Positions 1 to 8,423 of a DNA stretch of 64,000 nucleotides are shown piece by piece. Below the pieces are notes generated by a model. It was not told the DNA's origin. It made no database searches and saw only the letters and a list, made by a program, of their open reading frames with translations. This DNA is from Ructibacterium sp965146665. Its GTDB lineage: Bacteria; Bacillota; Clostridia; Monoglobales; Monoglobaceae. The position numbers were made by a program, and so were the translations under genes. How positions within the stretch are numbered: position 1 is the first letter of the stretch; every line of letters starts with the position of its first letter. Where the stretch lies: positions 62,001 to 126,000 of the forward strand of contig CBCTHE010000010.1 in the NCBI GenBank assembly GCA_965146665.1, read 5' to 3'.

Positions 1-1344
1 GATGGTCTGGCCGGTTTCGTCGTCTGTATAGGTCCGGAAGGTGGGATCCTCTTCTGCCAGCTTGGACAGGGCAATGCCCATCTTCTCCTGGCCCGCCTTG
101 GTCTTGGGCTCAATCGCCACACGGATAACCGGCTCCGGGAATTCCATAGACTCCAGAATAATCGGAGCCTTGTCATCGCAAAGGGTGTCGCCGGTGGTGG
201 TATTTTTAAGGCCGACTGCCGCGGCAATGTCGCCGGCATATACGGTCTCAATGTCTTCCCTGTGGTTCGCGTGCATCTGCAGAATACGGCCAATTCTCTC
301 TTTGTTGTCCTTGACAGAGTTGTATACATGAGAACCGCTGTTCAGCGTGCCGGAATATACCCGGAAGAAGCACAGCTTACCGACAAACGGGTCTGTTGCG
401 ATCTTGAACGCCAGCGCGGAGAAGGGCTCGTCATCCGACGAATGACGGACTTCCTCCTGCTCGGTTCTGGGCACAATCCCCTTGATGGGGGGGACATCCA
501 GCGGGGACGGCATGAAGTCAATCACAGCGTCCAGCATGTTCTGCACGCCCTTGTTCCGGTAAGAGGAGCCGCAGAGCACGGGAACCATCTCGTTGGAAAT
601 GGTCGCTTTCCGGATGGCCTTCTTGATGTCGGCCACAGAGAGGTCGCCGTCCTCAAAGAATTTCTCCATCAGCTCTTCGTCCGTCTCAGCCACTGCCTCC
701 AGCAGCGCCTGGCGGTATTCCTCCGCCTGATCCTTCATATCGTCGGGAATATCCTCCTGACGCTCATCCTGACCAAGCTGGTCATAGTAAATGTACGCTT
801 TCATTTCAATCAGGTCAATGAGGCCTCTGAACTCATCCTCAGCGCCGATCGGCAGCTGAATCGGAACAGCGTTACACTTGAGACGCTCTTTCATCATGTT
901 GACAACATTGAAGAAATCAGCGCCCATGATGTCCATTTTGTTTACATATACCATTCTCGGTACCTGGTATTTATCAGCCTGCCGCCAAACGGTTTCAGAC
1001 TGAGGCTCAACGCCGCCTTTTGCACAGAGGACCGTAACACTGCCGTCCAGTACACGCAGAGAACGCTCAACCTCAACGGTAAAGTCAACGTGTCCCGGGG
1101 TGTCAATGATGTTGATCCTGTGGTTTTTCCACTGTGCTGTTGTTGCAGCGGAGGTAATGGTAATACCACGTTCCTGCTCCTGTTCCATCCAGTCCATGGT
1201 GGCCGCACCTTCGTGGGTCTCACCAATCTTATGCACACGGCCGGTGTAGAACAGAATACGCTCTGTGGTAGTAGTCTTACCGGCATCAATGTGAGCCATA
1301 ATGCCTATATTTCTGGTTTTCTCCAGTGAAAACTCTCTACCCAT
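1..1344 (-). CDS. fusA: elongation factor G, 3' part outside window
   Basis: Translational GTPase that moves tRNA and mRNA through the ribosome after peptide transfer and, with RRF, splits ribosomes. The 448 codons present begin with ATG behind an AAAGGAG site. They show the P-loop AHIDAGKTT (residues 17-25), the switch I segment RGITITS (59-65), DTPGH (81-85) and the base-specificity motif NKMD (135-138). The GTPase domain and the start of domain II are therefore intact. About 245 residues (domains III-V) lie beyond the left edge; EF-G is normally near 690 residues. It is the last gene seen of the str operon. No stop or frameshift appears in the visible part. Confidence 0.97.
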   Translation of the reverse strand, partial: MGREFSLEKTRNIGIMAHIDAGKTTTTERILFYTGRVHKIGETHEGAATMDWMEQEQERGITITSAATTAQWKNHRINIIDTPGHVDFTVEVERSLRVLDGSVTVLCAKGGVEPQSETVWRQADKYQVPRMVYVNKMDIMGADFFNVVNMMKERLKCNAVPIQLPIGAEDEFRGLIDLIEMKAYIYYDQLGQDERQEDIPDDMKDQAEEYRQALLEAVAETDEELMEKFFEDGDLSVADIKKAIRKATISNEMVPVLCGSSYRNKGVQNMLDAVIDFMPSPLDVPPIKGIVPRTEQEEVRHSSDDEPFSALAFKIATDPFVGKLCFFRVYSGTLNSGSHVYNSVKDNKERIGRILQMHANHREDIETVYAGDIAAAVGLKNTTTGDTLCDDKAPIILESMEFPEPVIRVAIEPKTKAGQEKMGIALSKLAEEDPTFRTYTDDETGQTI

Positions 1345-1801
1345 AATCTTCTCCTTTCGCAACCTCCCGGCAAGCGCCGATCAGTCACATAATCACGTCG
1401 GAATATGCTTCGCCGCATAGAGCGCGCGCCGCCATTCCTCCTTTTTCCAAAAGCCCCGGGCCGCGCCCGCGCCCTTTTGGAATACCTGCTTGCAAAACAT
1501 CTATCCCGCGTCCGCCGCCAGCCGCGCGCCCTGCAGACCGGGCGCCATAACAAGCGAAATGGGCTGCGCTTTGGCCGTTTCAGCAAGGCAGCCAAAACAA
1601 CGCCAATCTTCAGCCCAAGCGGTTTTTGCGCAAAACTCCGGACAGTTCGTCCCATCCCGGCGCAGAAGCTCCGCTGCGGCCGTCCCGGCGGAATTGCCGA
1701 AACCGCCAAGCCACCGCCTCTTCCCGCAAAGAATCACGCCGGATATGCCGGGCCGCGCGGGCCGGACACATAGACAAACGGCCGGATCTTCAGAGCGAAA
1801 A
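1345..1801. other. GC-rich spacer between rpsG and fusA
   Basis: This 457-bp gap separates rpsG from fusA, where most Bacillota have well under 100 bp. Several overlapping frames are open because the sequence is very GC-rich, but none has a convincing ribosome binding site or a recognisable product. I see no clear terminator and no consensus promoter. fusA is probably read through from the upstream str promoter. Confidence 0.5.
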
Positions 1802-2272
1802 TTACCAGCGGTAGTGGGCGAAAGCCTTGTTGGCTTCTGCCATCTTGTGCGTATCTTCCTTCTTCTTGAAGGCGCCGCCAGTGCTGTTGGTTGCGTCCAT
1901 CAGCTCGTTCGCCAGTCTCTCCGCCATGGTTCTTTCGGACCGCTTTCTCGCGAACAGCGTAATCCATCTCAGACCCAGGGTTTCACGGCGGTCAGCTCTC
2001 ACTTCGATCGGAACCTGATAGTTGGCACCGCCGACGCGGCGTGCTTTGACCTCCAAAACCGGCATGACTTGATTCATCGCGTCCTCAAAGACTTCTACCG
2101 GATCCTTTCCGGTTTTCTCCTTTATTATGTCAAATGCGTCATAAACTATACTTTGAGCAACGCCCTTTTTACCGTCCAGCATGATGTTGTTGATGAGCCG
2201 GGTAACAGTCTTGCTGTTATACATCGGATCAGGCAAAACATCACGACGGGCAATATGACCTCTTCTTGGCAC
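1802..2272 (-). CDS. rpsG: 30S ribosomal protein S7
   Basis: Primary 16S rRNA binding protein that starts assembly of the 30S head and lines the exit-site region. The 156-residue product has the usual bacterial length and begins MPRRGHIARRDVLPDP. The conserved VGGANYQVPIEV segment and the C-terminal HYRW end identify the family. It lies in the str operon after rpsL, with a 143-bp gap to rpsL, and is followed by an unusually long spacer before fusA. In related bacteria S7 can repress its own operon; no repressor-site structure was identified here. Confidence 0.97.
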   Translation of the reverse strand: MPRRGHIARRDVLPDPMYNSKTVTRLINNIMLDGKKGVAQSIVYDAFDIIKEKTGKDPVEVFEDAMNQVMPVLEVKARRVGGANYQVPIEVRADRRETLGLRWITLFARKRSERTMAERLANELMDATNSTGGAFKKKEDTHKMAEANKAFAHYRW

Positions 2273-2415
2273 TTCTCTTCCCCTCCTTCTCTAGGTTTAT
2301 TCACCATTCAGGTACTCAACGGGCTTTTACCCGCTGCCGTGCATATAGGGCCATCTATTGTTTTATGAACATATATGCACTACATTTCATTGAGTCAGAA
2401 ACTCACGCAACCACC

Positions 2416-2826
2416 TTATTTGGGGCGTTTTGCGCCGTACTTGGATCTGCTCTGCTGCCGCTTGTCCACACCGGAGGTATCCAGGGTACCACGGATAATG
2501 TGATAACGGACACCAGGGAGGTCCTTGACACGCCCGCCGCGGATCATAACAACGCTATGCTCCTGCAGGTTGTGGCCGATGCCGGGGATATAAGCGGAAA
2601 CCTCAATGCCGTTGGTAAGCTTAACTCTGGCAACCTTACGGAGTGCGGAGTTCGGCTTTTTCGGCGTCATGGTTCTGACAGAAGTACAAACACCTCTCTT
2701 CTGAGGAGATGCCTGATCGGTCGGCCGCTTTTTGATGGTATTCATACCTGTCAGCAGCGCCGGAGCCGTAGACTTCTTTTCAACAGTCGCTCTTCCTTTT
2801 CTGACCAATTGGTTAAATGTTGGCAA
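2416..2826 (-). CDS. rpsL: 30S ribosomal protein S12 (TTG start)
   Basis: Decoding-centre protein of the 30S subunit and the classical streptomycin target. The conserved KKPNSALRK and the GGRVKDLPGVRYH region are present. I place the start at TTG (2824-2826), giving an L/MPTFNQLVRKGR N-terminus as in other S12 proteins (136 residues). It is preceded by GGAGGTG at a 6-nt spacing. An in-frame ATG lies inside that Shine-Dalgarno, so the longer 141-residue reading is an artefact. The lysine preceding PNSA is the wild-type residue at the streptomycin-sensitivity position, so no resistance substitution is evident there. Confidence 0.95.
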   Translation of the reverse strand: MPTFNQLVRKGRATVEKKSTAPALLTGMNTIKKRPTDQASPQKRGVCTSVRTMTPKKPNSALRKVARVKLTNGIEVSAYIPGIGHNLQEHSVVMIRGGRVKDLPGVRYHIIRGTLDTSGVDKRQQSRSKYGAKRPK

Positions 2827-2898
2827 TATGTTCACCTCCATACATATAAATTATATATAAAAACGCCGAAGCGTCTTTACCGGTTTTTCGCCGCAGTT

Positions 2899-3135
2899 TT
2901 ACAGCAGAACCGCGCAGGCTGTGGGCACCTCCACATGACAGCTCTTTGCGAGCTCCTTCATGGTCGGGACCTGTACAACAGGGACCTGACGTTCCTCACA
3001 GAGGGCCGCAAACGGCTCAATCACCCACGGATCCGCGTCTTCGGCCACATAGGCCCGCTTCGCTCTGCCCGCCTGAACCGCCTTTCTCGATTGCTTCAGG
3101 CCGACCACCTTATCCGCTGACTTCAGACTTTCCAT
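2899..3135 (-). CDS. rplGB: L7Ae/L30e-family RNA-binding protein (YbxF type)
   Basis: Small (78-residue) L7Ae-fold protein of the YbxF/RplGB group. In Bacillus this group binds kink-turn RNA and associates with ribosomes. The order of elements fits the family: an N-terminal KVVGLKQSRKAV helix, then AKRAYVAEDADP, and a C-terminal VEVPTACAVLL. In many Bacillota this gene lies between rpoC and rpsL. Here it leads the str operon directly behind a sigma-A promoter, and rpoBC are not upstream. The family assignment is firm. The exact RNA target in this organism is not known. Confidence 0.85.
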   Translation of the reverse strand: MESLKSADKVVGLKQSRKAVQAGRAKRAYVAEDADPWVIEPFAALCEERQVPVVQVPTMKELAKSCHVEVPTACAVLL

Positions 3136-3172
3136 CTCCGTCTCTCCTCTATTTTACACTGCGAACCGTATT

Positions 3173-3201
3173 ATTTTATCCCAAAACCCCGCATTTGTCA
3201 A
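3173..3201 (-). promoter_or_regulatory. sigma-A promoter of the str operon
   Basis: On the minus strand TTGACA (3196-3201) and TAAAAT (3173-3178) are separated by 17 bp. They sit about 40 bp upstream of the L7Ae-like gene. This is a near-consensus housekeeping promoter and marks the start of the str operon. Confidence 0.85.
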
Positions 3202-3365
3202 GGGATTCCACCCGCTTTTCAGCGGATTTGGGCGCCGTGGATTTTCACGATCTTTTTTCAATTCCGCGCGGATTTTTGTGCATATTCCCCCGCAGCTTTG
3301 CCCAACCACAACCGCTTGTATACACCTTCGGGGCCGTATACACAACCGTCTGCTTCCTTTCAGCC

Positions 3366-3391
3366 AAGAAAAGAGGCCGGAAAAACCGGCC
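3366..3391 (-). terminator. intrinsic terminator after the RCC1 protein gene
   Basis: Minus-strand hairpin with 6-bp GGCCGG/CCGGCC arms around a TTTTT loop, followed by TCTTTTCTT. It lies 11 bp beyond the stop codon of the upstream secreted protein and separates it from the str promoter. Confidence 0.65.
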
Positions 3392-3401
3392 CGCCTATCT
3401 G

Positions 3402-5000
3402 CTAAGCCCTCACATTGACAAGCTTTTTCTTTCCGCTTCCGTCAATCAACCATAAGTCGCCGTTCTCATCCAGCGCGTAAATGTCCCGCCCCTTGGCCGC
3501 ATAGACAGCTGCCACATGGTCGAGTCCCGCATATTCCTGTGCGTACAGACGCCAAATCTGGTCCTTGATCCGGTACGCCATCAGCGCGCTGTCACCCCAG
3601 GCATAAATCCGTCCGCCTGCCAGCGCCACAGAGTGGCTGTCCCCGCAGGAGATCATGCTCGCCCCGGTGAGGATTTTGAGCATATCCTCCTCCCGCTCCT
3701 GGTCATAGTACACATAGCGCATTCTCTGGGGCTCCGTATAGCGATAGAACCCCTCCGCATCCGCAAGGTTATTCTCCTCCGGCGTCCCCTCCGGCGGCTG
3801 GCCCACATAGGTGGTTCCCCACATATATACGCTGCCGTCAGGGCGCAGGGCAATGGTCTGATTGCCGCCGGCCGCCGCCTTTGTCAGCCTGCTGATGGTT
3901 TTCAGCTCGAACGGGGTTTCTGCCCGCAGGACGCTTTTGGACCGTCCCAGCTGGCCCGCGCTGTTGGAACCCCAGAGCCAGACCATTTGGTCCTGGGCGA
4001 CCGCCGCGCCGTGATCGCTTCCCGCGCTGATTGAGATGACGCGCTTGTCAATGGCCTCTATGGGTTCCGGCACGCCCCGGTTCTCCGTGTCACCCAGCCC
4101 AAGCTGACCGTTTCGGTTGCTTCCCCAGCTCCAAACCTTCCCCTTATCGTCCAGGGCAAGGACAAAATTTGAGCCGGCGCTGAGCTGTTGAACCCCGCTC
4201 AGTCCGGGTATGATACCCGGCTCTGTGTCGGTCTGCGCTGCAGACTCCCGGCCAAGCTCGCCGCTTCCATTATAGCCCCAGCTCCAAACCGTTCCGTCCC
4301 CTTTCAGGACATATACGCTTCGGCTTCCGCAGGCCACTGCAACCGCCCCGCTGATCCCTTTGACCTCAACGGGCTCCTCGCTTTTTTCCAAACCGCCCAG
4401 CTGTCCCCAGCTCCCGTCGCCCCAAACCCAGACCGTTCCATCGTCCTTGATAAGAGCGCCGTTGTTCTTTCCCAGGGACACCCGGTTCTCCAGCTGAATC
4501 TCCGCCGGGTTTTCGGGGGGCTCCGATTCCGGCGCTGTAATCTCCACCCGGTTCTGCGCCGCATTCCAGTCCACCCGGTACCCTATGGTTTCGGATACGA
4601 AACGAATGGGGATCATGGCCCGGTCCCGGAGCATCTGCGTGGAGACATCCAGGGTCTTTGTTCTGACGACATCCCCTTTGCCGACTGCCACCCGGCTGCT
4701 GCCGATCTCAAAGCTGATCGCTGTGCTGCCGTACTGGATAAACACCTGCTCTCCGGCATTGTCTCCCGGTGGGACATAGGTCACCTCTGCGCCCATGGCC
4801 TCGAACACGCCCCGCGCCGGAACCAGGACCCGGTCGGCGATCATCACCGGTTCCTGATCCGGAAACAGGACCGGCGTCCCGTCTACGGTCACCGTAATCG
4901 CCTCTGCCTGGGCCCACACCGCCGCCGGGACTGGGCCGGCCGGCGCCGCAATTCCAATCCCCAGCGCGGCCGCTGATAAAACCGCTGTTATCTTTTTCAC
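3402..5000 (-). CDS. secreted stalk-domain / RCC1 beta-propeller protein
   Basis: Exported 532-residue protein of unknown role. Residues 1-31 form a signal peptide (MKKIT, then a hydrophobic Ala-rich core). Residues about 35-155 match the copper-amine-oxidase N-terminal-like stalk domain, with V(T)VDGTPVLF, RVLVPARGVFEAMGAEV and the second half MIPIRFVSETIGYRVDW. From about residue 170 on come RCC1-type repeats with WGDGSWGQLG, WGYNGSGELG, WGSNRNGQLG and WGSNSAGQLG signatures, enough for a seven-bladed propeller. No sortase motif or SLH domain is present, so attachment to the wall is unclear. The neighbouring LCP ligase suggests an envelope setting. The start follows GGAGGAGAGAACG. Confidence 0.85.
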   Translation of the reverse strand: MKKITAVLSAAALGIGIAAPAGPVPAAVWAQAEAITVTVDGTPVLFPDQEPVMIADRVLVPARGVFEAMGAEVTYVPPGDNAGEQVFIQYGSTAISFEIGSSRVAVGKGDVVRTKTLDVSTQMLRDRAMIPIRFVSETIGYRVDWNAAQNRVEITAPESEPPENPAEIQLENRVSLGKNNGALIKDDGTVWVWGDGSWGQLGGLEKSEEPVEVKGISGAVAVACGSRSVYVLKGDGTVWSWGYNGSGELGRESAAQTDTEPGIIPGLSGVQQLSAGSNFVLALDDKGKVWSWGSNRNGQLGLGDTENRGVPEPIEAIDKRVISISAGSDHGAAVAQDQMVWLWGSNSAGQLGRSKSVLRAETPFELKTISRLTKAAAGGNQTIALRPDGSVYMWGTTYVGQPPEGTPEENNLADAEGFYRYTEPQRMRYVYYDQEREEDMLKILTGASMISCGDSHSVALAGGRIYAWGDSALMAYRIKDQIWRLYAQEYAGLDHVAAVYAAKGRDIYALDENGDLWLIDGSGKKKLVNVRA

Positions 5001-5028
5001 GTTCTCTCCTCCTTCTGCAGACCGCTCC

Positions 5029-5101
5029 CCTTAATGGGGAAAACCTTCCCCTTTAAGGCGCAAAGGGACGGTGTCGGCATGCCGCCGTTCCCCGTCCCTT
5101 T
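5029..5101. repeat. two adjacent inverted repeats between LCP and RCC1 genes
   Basis: Two hairpins lie back to back. The first has arms 5029-5041 and 5046-5058 (CCTTAA.GGGGAA against TTCCCC.TTAAGG). The second has 10-bp arms AAAGGGACGG (5062-5071) and CCGTCCCTTT (5092-5101), with an inner palindrome CGGCATGCCG. On the minus strand the second lacks a T-run, so it is at best a weak terminator after the LCP gene or an RNA-processing/leader structure for the RCC1 gene. Confidence 0.45.
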
Positions 5102-5164
5102 CTCTATTTGACTGTTTTATTTTGTCTTTGGTTCCCTTCAGGCAGGGCTTCGGTTCTCTTATGG

Positions 5165-6241
5165 CTATCGGGCCGGCGTGGCCGTGGAGGTGCCGGAAGG
5201 CCGGCTGGTGCCGGAAGGCGCGGCCGCTCCGCCGGACGTGCCGGTTTCTCCGCTCCCCTCCTGCTCCTTGGCCGCCTTCTCCGCATTCCACTCCTCCGCG
5301 CTCCGGGGCAGGAATACGTCATCAATCAGCCTTGCCGTCTCTTCCTCATCATGGATATACCACCAGAGCTCATCCACATATGCGGACTCGCCGGGAAGCT
5401 TATAGGAGCCAATCTCGTCCACATTGATCTTCTGCAGGACATCAATGTGTTTGAGCAGGTCCTGCAGCGTATAGTTTGTCCTGACGTTGCGGCTGATTAC
5501 GTCAAAGACCTCTGTGATCTTTGAAAAGTACTGGGGTTTGGCCTTCTGCAGAAGCAGCTCCTTGATAAACTTCTGCTGCCAGTAGATCCGCCCCTCGTCT
5601 CCCATGACATACTCGCCCGGCGCACTCCAGTCATTGTTATGCCGGAACCGGACAAAGTCGTGGGCCTGCTGGCCGTTGAGATGCTGCTGTCCCTTTTTCA
5701 AATGGATGTGCAGACCCTGAACCGGATCGTCATAGTCCATATCATAGGGTACATTGAACTCCACGCCGCCCAGAGCCTCTATGACCTCCATAAAACCATC
5801 AAAGTCCACGGTCAGGAAATAGTTGATCGGCAGACCGGTCAGCTTTTTGACCTGCCGGATCAGCTCCTCCTCGGGCTCCTTGTCCTTGCCGTTCTTTACG
5901 TTCTGAATTCCCACGCCCATGGCGGCGTTGAGCTTCTGCTTATATCCGCTCAGGGTGATCTGGGTATCCCGGGGCAGAGAGAGAATGTTGACGCGGTTGG
6001 AATAGCCGTCATAGGAGAACAGCATAATGGTATCGCTCCGCAGGCCCTCCTCGTCCACGCCAATGACCAGAAAGTTGATCATGCCGACCTGACTGCTCTC
6101 CTTGTCCAGTCCCTCCAGGGAGACCTGGCTCCCCAGCGGCATGGAGGATATTTTTTTCGCCGCCAGAACGCCGAACATCGTGGAACAGACCACCAACAAA
6201 CAGGTCAGAACCATCGCAATTATTTTAAATCGTTTACTCAT
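5165..6241 (-). CDS. LytR-CpsA-Psr (LCP) family cell-wall glycopolymer ligase
   Basis: LCP enzymes transfer undecaprenyl-linked glycopolymers to peptidoglycan outside the membrane. The 358-residue product has one N-terminal membrane segment (residues about 7-28). The LCP core follows: NFLVIGVDEEGLRSDTIMLFS, LSLPRDTQI with the catalytic-site arginine, and KLNAAMG. Later come the VDFDGFMEVIEALGGVEF block and FVRFRHNN..GDEGRI. After about residue 315 the chain is a low-complexity Gly/Ser/Thr/Ala/Pro tail, which may span wall or simply be disordered. It has its own promoter. Its partner polysaccharide could be the product of the murJ/Wzy operon further on, but that is inference. Confidence 0.93.
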   Translation of the reverse strand: MSKRFKIIAMVLTCLLVVCSTMFGVLAAKKISSMPLGSQVSLEGLDKESSQVGMINFLVIGVDEEGLRSDTIMLFSYDGYSNRVNILSLPRDTQITLSGYKQKLNAAMGVGIQNVKNGKDKEPEEELIRQVKKLTGLPINYFLTVDFDGFMEVIEALGGVEFNVPYDMDYDDPVQGLHIHLKKGQQHLNGQQAHDFVRFRHNNDWSAPGEYVMGDEGRIYWQQKFIKELLLQKAKPQYFSKITEVFDVISRNVRTNYTLQDLLKHIDVLQKINVDEIGSYKLPGESAYVDELWWYIHDEEETARLIDDVFLPRSAEEWNAEKAAKEQEGSGETGTSGGAAAPSGTSRPSGTSTATPAR

Positions 6242-6351
6242 GCTGAAAACCGGCCTTTCTCTTTTCGTTCCTGCCTACTTCAAGCTTCCTTCCATTGCCG
6301 CAGACGTTTTCCCCTGCCGGGCCTGTCTGCATAATATCTCAGAATAATACA

Positions 6352-6381
6352 ATTATATATCAACGGCAAGTTTTTTGTCAA
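6352..6381 (-). promoter_or_regulatory. sigma-A promoter of the LCP gene
   Basis: Minus-strand TTGACA (6376-6381) and TATAAT (6352-6357) with an 18-bp spacer, about 110 bp before the LCP start codon. Confidence 0.75.
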
Positions 6382-6954
6382 CGCTTTGCACGGATAATTT
6401 ACGAATTATTTACACAAAGGATACAGTTTGGATACACGCTTCTCCGTATTTGGACGCGGGCGCGCCGGCACCGGTCAATTCCGGCAAATCCTGCCTTCAG
6501 GGTTCCCGGAAACCGCGGTATCCATACAACCGGCTTATGCACTGCGGCGGAATATTCCGATTTTTTTAATCGGCCGGACGTTCTCCATTTTTATCATATT
6601 AAATTTAGAAAATTAAGGAACTCCCGGCCAATTTGGAGCGTCTAACTGAATAGGACACAAAGGTGCAAGGCGCTCCGGCCGCCGGCGGATTTTGCATCCT
6701 CGCAGTACAGCTTGCCAGACCACCGGGCAGCCATCCTTTGCCTCCATTCTTTAATCCTTATAAAATAGGCAAGAGAGCTGACGGGACTCGCCCGCGGCTC
6801 TTTTGCTTTGTCCGCAGCCGCCAAGCCGGCCCCGCCTTCCCGGTCATATGCTTTCTGTGCCATGGCGCGGGATTTCCAGTCCAAAATCGCGGCCTGTACC
6901 TTTTCTAAGGATAACACCTGCTTCCGTGTCACTGTCTGATTAAAAGACAACATG
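6382..6954. other. non-coding spacer between alpha operon and LCP gene
   Basis: About 570 bp lie between the rplQ terminator and the LCP promoter. A minus-strand frame of about 100 codons is open but shows no family resemblance and no clear ribosome binding site. A GC-rich hairpin with AGAGC/GCTCT arms lies near 6774-6801. I see no RNA gene or mobile-element signature that I can name. Confidence 0.4.
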
Positions 6955-6988
6955 AAAAACGGGCCTCCGGCAAAGCCGGGGCCCGTTT
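6955..6988 (-). terminator. intrinsic terminator of the alpha operon (after rplQ)
   Basis: Minus-strand stem: AAACGGGC pairs with GCCCGTTT and an inner CCGGC pairs with GCCGG around a TTT loop. A T-run (complement of 6955-6959) follows. It lies 45 bp beyond the rplQ stop and closes the ribosomal-protein transcript. Confidence 0.92.
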
Positions 6989-7033
6989 CTTTTTGTGCCA
7001 CGCACCTGCCCGGGCCAGCGCCCAAGCAGGATA

Positions 7034-7378
7034 TTAGTCAACGAACTCCAAAACCGCCATCTCTGCGGCGTCACCGCGGCGGGGACCGATCTTAATGATT
7101 CTGGTATATCCGCCGTTTCTTTCGGCATACTTCGGAGCGATTTCATCAAACAGCTTTACCACGACGTCACGCTTGGTAATATAGCTGAGCGCCTGTCTTT
7201 TGGTGTGAAGTGTGTTGGTCTTACCGAGGGTAACCATCTTCTCTGCGACCTTCCGAACTTCCTTTGCCCGGGTAACGGTGGTTTCGATCCTGCCGTTCTC
7301 CAGGAAAGAAGTGGTCATGGATCTCAGCATAGCGCGTCTCTGGTCAGTCGGTCTGCCAAGCTTTCTCTGGTGTGCCAT
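7034..7378 (-). CDS. rplQ: 50S ribosomal protein L17
   Basis: Large-subunit protein near the polypeptide exit. The product is 114 residues and begins MAHQRKLGRPTDQRRAMLRSM, the family signature. The GGYTRIIKIGPRRGDAAEMAV block near the C-terminus is typical. Length matches the short Bacillota form. It is the last gene of the alpha operon, 34 bp after rpoA, and is followed directly by a strong intrinsic terminator. Confidence 0.97.
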   Translation of the reverse strand: MAHQRKLGRPTDQRRAMLRSMTTSFLENGRIETTVTRAKEVRKVAEKMVTLGKTNTLHTKRQALSYITKRDVVVKLFDEIAPKYAERNGGYTRIIKIGPRRGDAAEMAVLEFVD

Positions 7379-7412
7379 TTTATCACCTCATTTTCTTAAT
7401 TCTTTATCCGGT

Positions 7413-8360
7413 TCAGTCATCGCTTGCCAAAGACAAACCCATTGCCTCCAGCTTCGCGATAACCTCCTCAAGGGACTTGCGTCCAAGGTTTCTCACCTTC
7501 ATCATATCGTTCTCAGAACGTGTGGTCAAATCCTGAACTGTATTGATACCAGCCCGCTTGAGACAGTTGTAAGAGCGCACAGAGAGATCCAGTTCCTCAA
7601 TGGTGGTCTCCAGAACCTTCTCCTTCTTGCTCTCCTCTTTTTCAATCATGATCTCCGCGTTCTTCGCATCATCTGATAAGTCAACGAACAAGCTCATATG
7701 CTCGCTGATGATCTTCGCGGCAAGGCTGACGGCCTCTGCCGGAGGAATGGTCCCATTGGTCCAGACCTCAAGCGTCAGCTTATCATAGTCGGTCACATTG
7801 CCGACACGGGTATTGTCAACCGTGTAGTTCACCTTCTGGACCGGCGTATAGATGGAGTCCGTTGCAATGACCCCGATCACCGGCTGGAGAAGCTGCTTAT
7901 TCCGGTCAGAGGACACATAGCCGCGCCCTTTGTCCAGCGTGATCTCCATAAACAATCTCGCGTCCTCACTCAAGGTGGCGATATGCAGATCCTCATTGAT
8001 GATCTCCACATCAGAATCGTGCTTAATGTCGCCCGCACAGATTTCACCCGCGCCCTCCTGGTTGATATACACCGTCTTGGGGGCGTCAGAGTGCAGTTTG
8101 ATCGCCAGGTTTTTGATGTTGAGTATAATCTCGGTCACGTCTTCCTTCACGCCCGGAATGGTCGAGAATTCATGAAGTACACCGTCGATCTTAACAGAAG
8201 TGGCGGCCACGCCCGGAAGGGAGGACAGCAGCATTCTTCTGAGAGAGTTGCCAAATGTTGTGCCGTAGCCTCTCTCCAGAGGCTCAACAACAAACTTGCC
8301 ATATTTATTATCTTCGGATGCTTCCACGCATTCAATTCTTGGCTTTTCTATTTCAATCAT
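7413..8360 (-). CDS. rpoA: RNA polymerase alpha subunit
   Basis: Scaffold for RNA polymerase assembly and contact point for activators and UP elements. The 315-residue protein has the N-terminal assembly domain, including PLERGYGTTFGNSLRRMLLSS, the RpoB/C contact region. An acidic linker runs over residues about 232-248. The C-terminal domain follows with IEELDLSVRSYNCLKRAGI and NLGRKSLEEVIAKL, the helix-hairpin DNA-binding part. Length is normal for Bacillota. It lies between rpsD and rplQ in the usual alpha operon order. Confidence 0.98.
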   Translation of the reverse strand: MIEIEKPRIECVEASEDNKYGKFVVEPLERGYGTTFGNSLRRMLLSSLPGVAATSVKIDGVLHEFSTIPGVKEDVTEIILNIKNLAIKLHSDAPKTVYINQEGAGEICAGDIKHDSDVEIINEDLHIATLSEDARLFMEITLDKGRGYVSSDRNKQLLQPVIGVIATDSIYTPVQKVNYTVDNTRVGNVTDYDKLTLEVWTNGTIPPAEAVSLAAKIISEHMSLFVDLSDDAKNAEIMIEKEESKKEKVLETTIEELDLSVRSYNCLKRAGINTVQDLTTRSENDMMKVRNLGRKSLEEVIAKLEAMGLSLASDD

Positions 8361-8423
8361 TGTCAGCCCTCCTAAAACAATTTAAACGAACTCGCAATAT
8401 TCGATGGGCCTCACGGCAACTCA

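Noticed and set aside
262..1329. Long plus-strand frame of 355 codons opposite fusA
   Set aside because: It is the antisense shadow of a clearly identified EF-G gene, with no family resemblance and no ribosome binding site.
6642..7025. 127-codon minus-strand frame downstream of rplQ
   Set aside because: It runs through the rplQ terminator hairpin and has no ribosome binding site, so it is unlikely to be translated.
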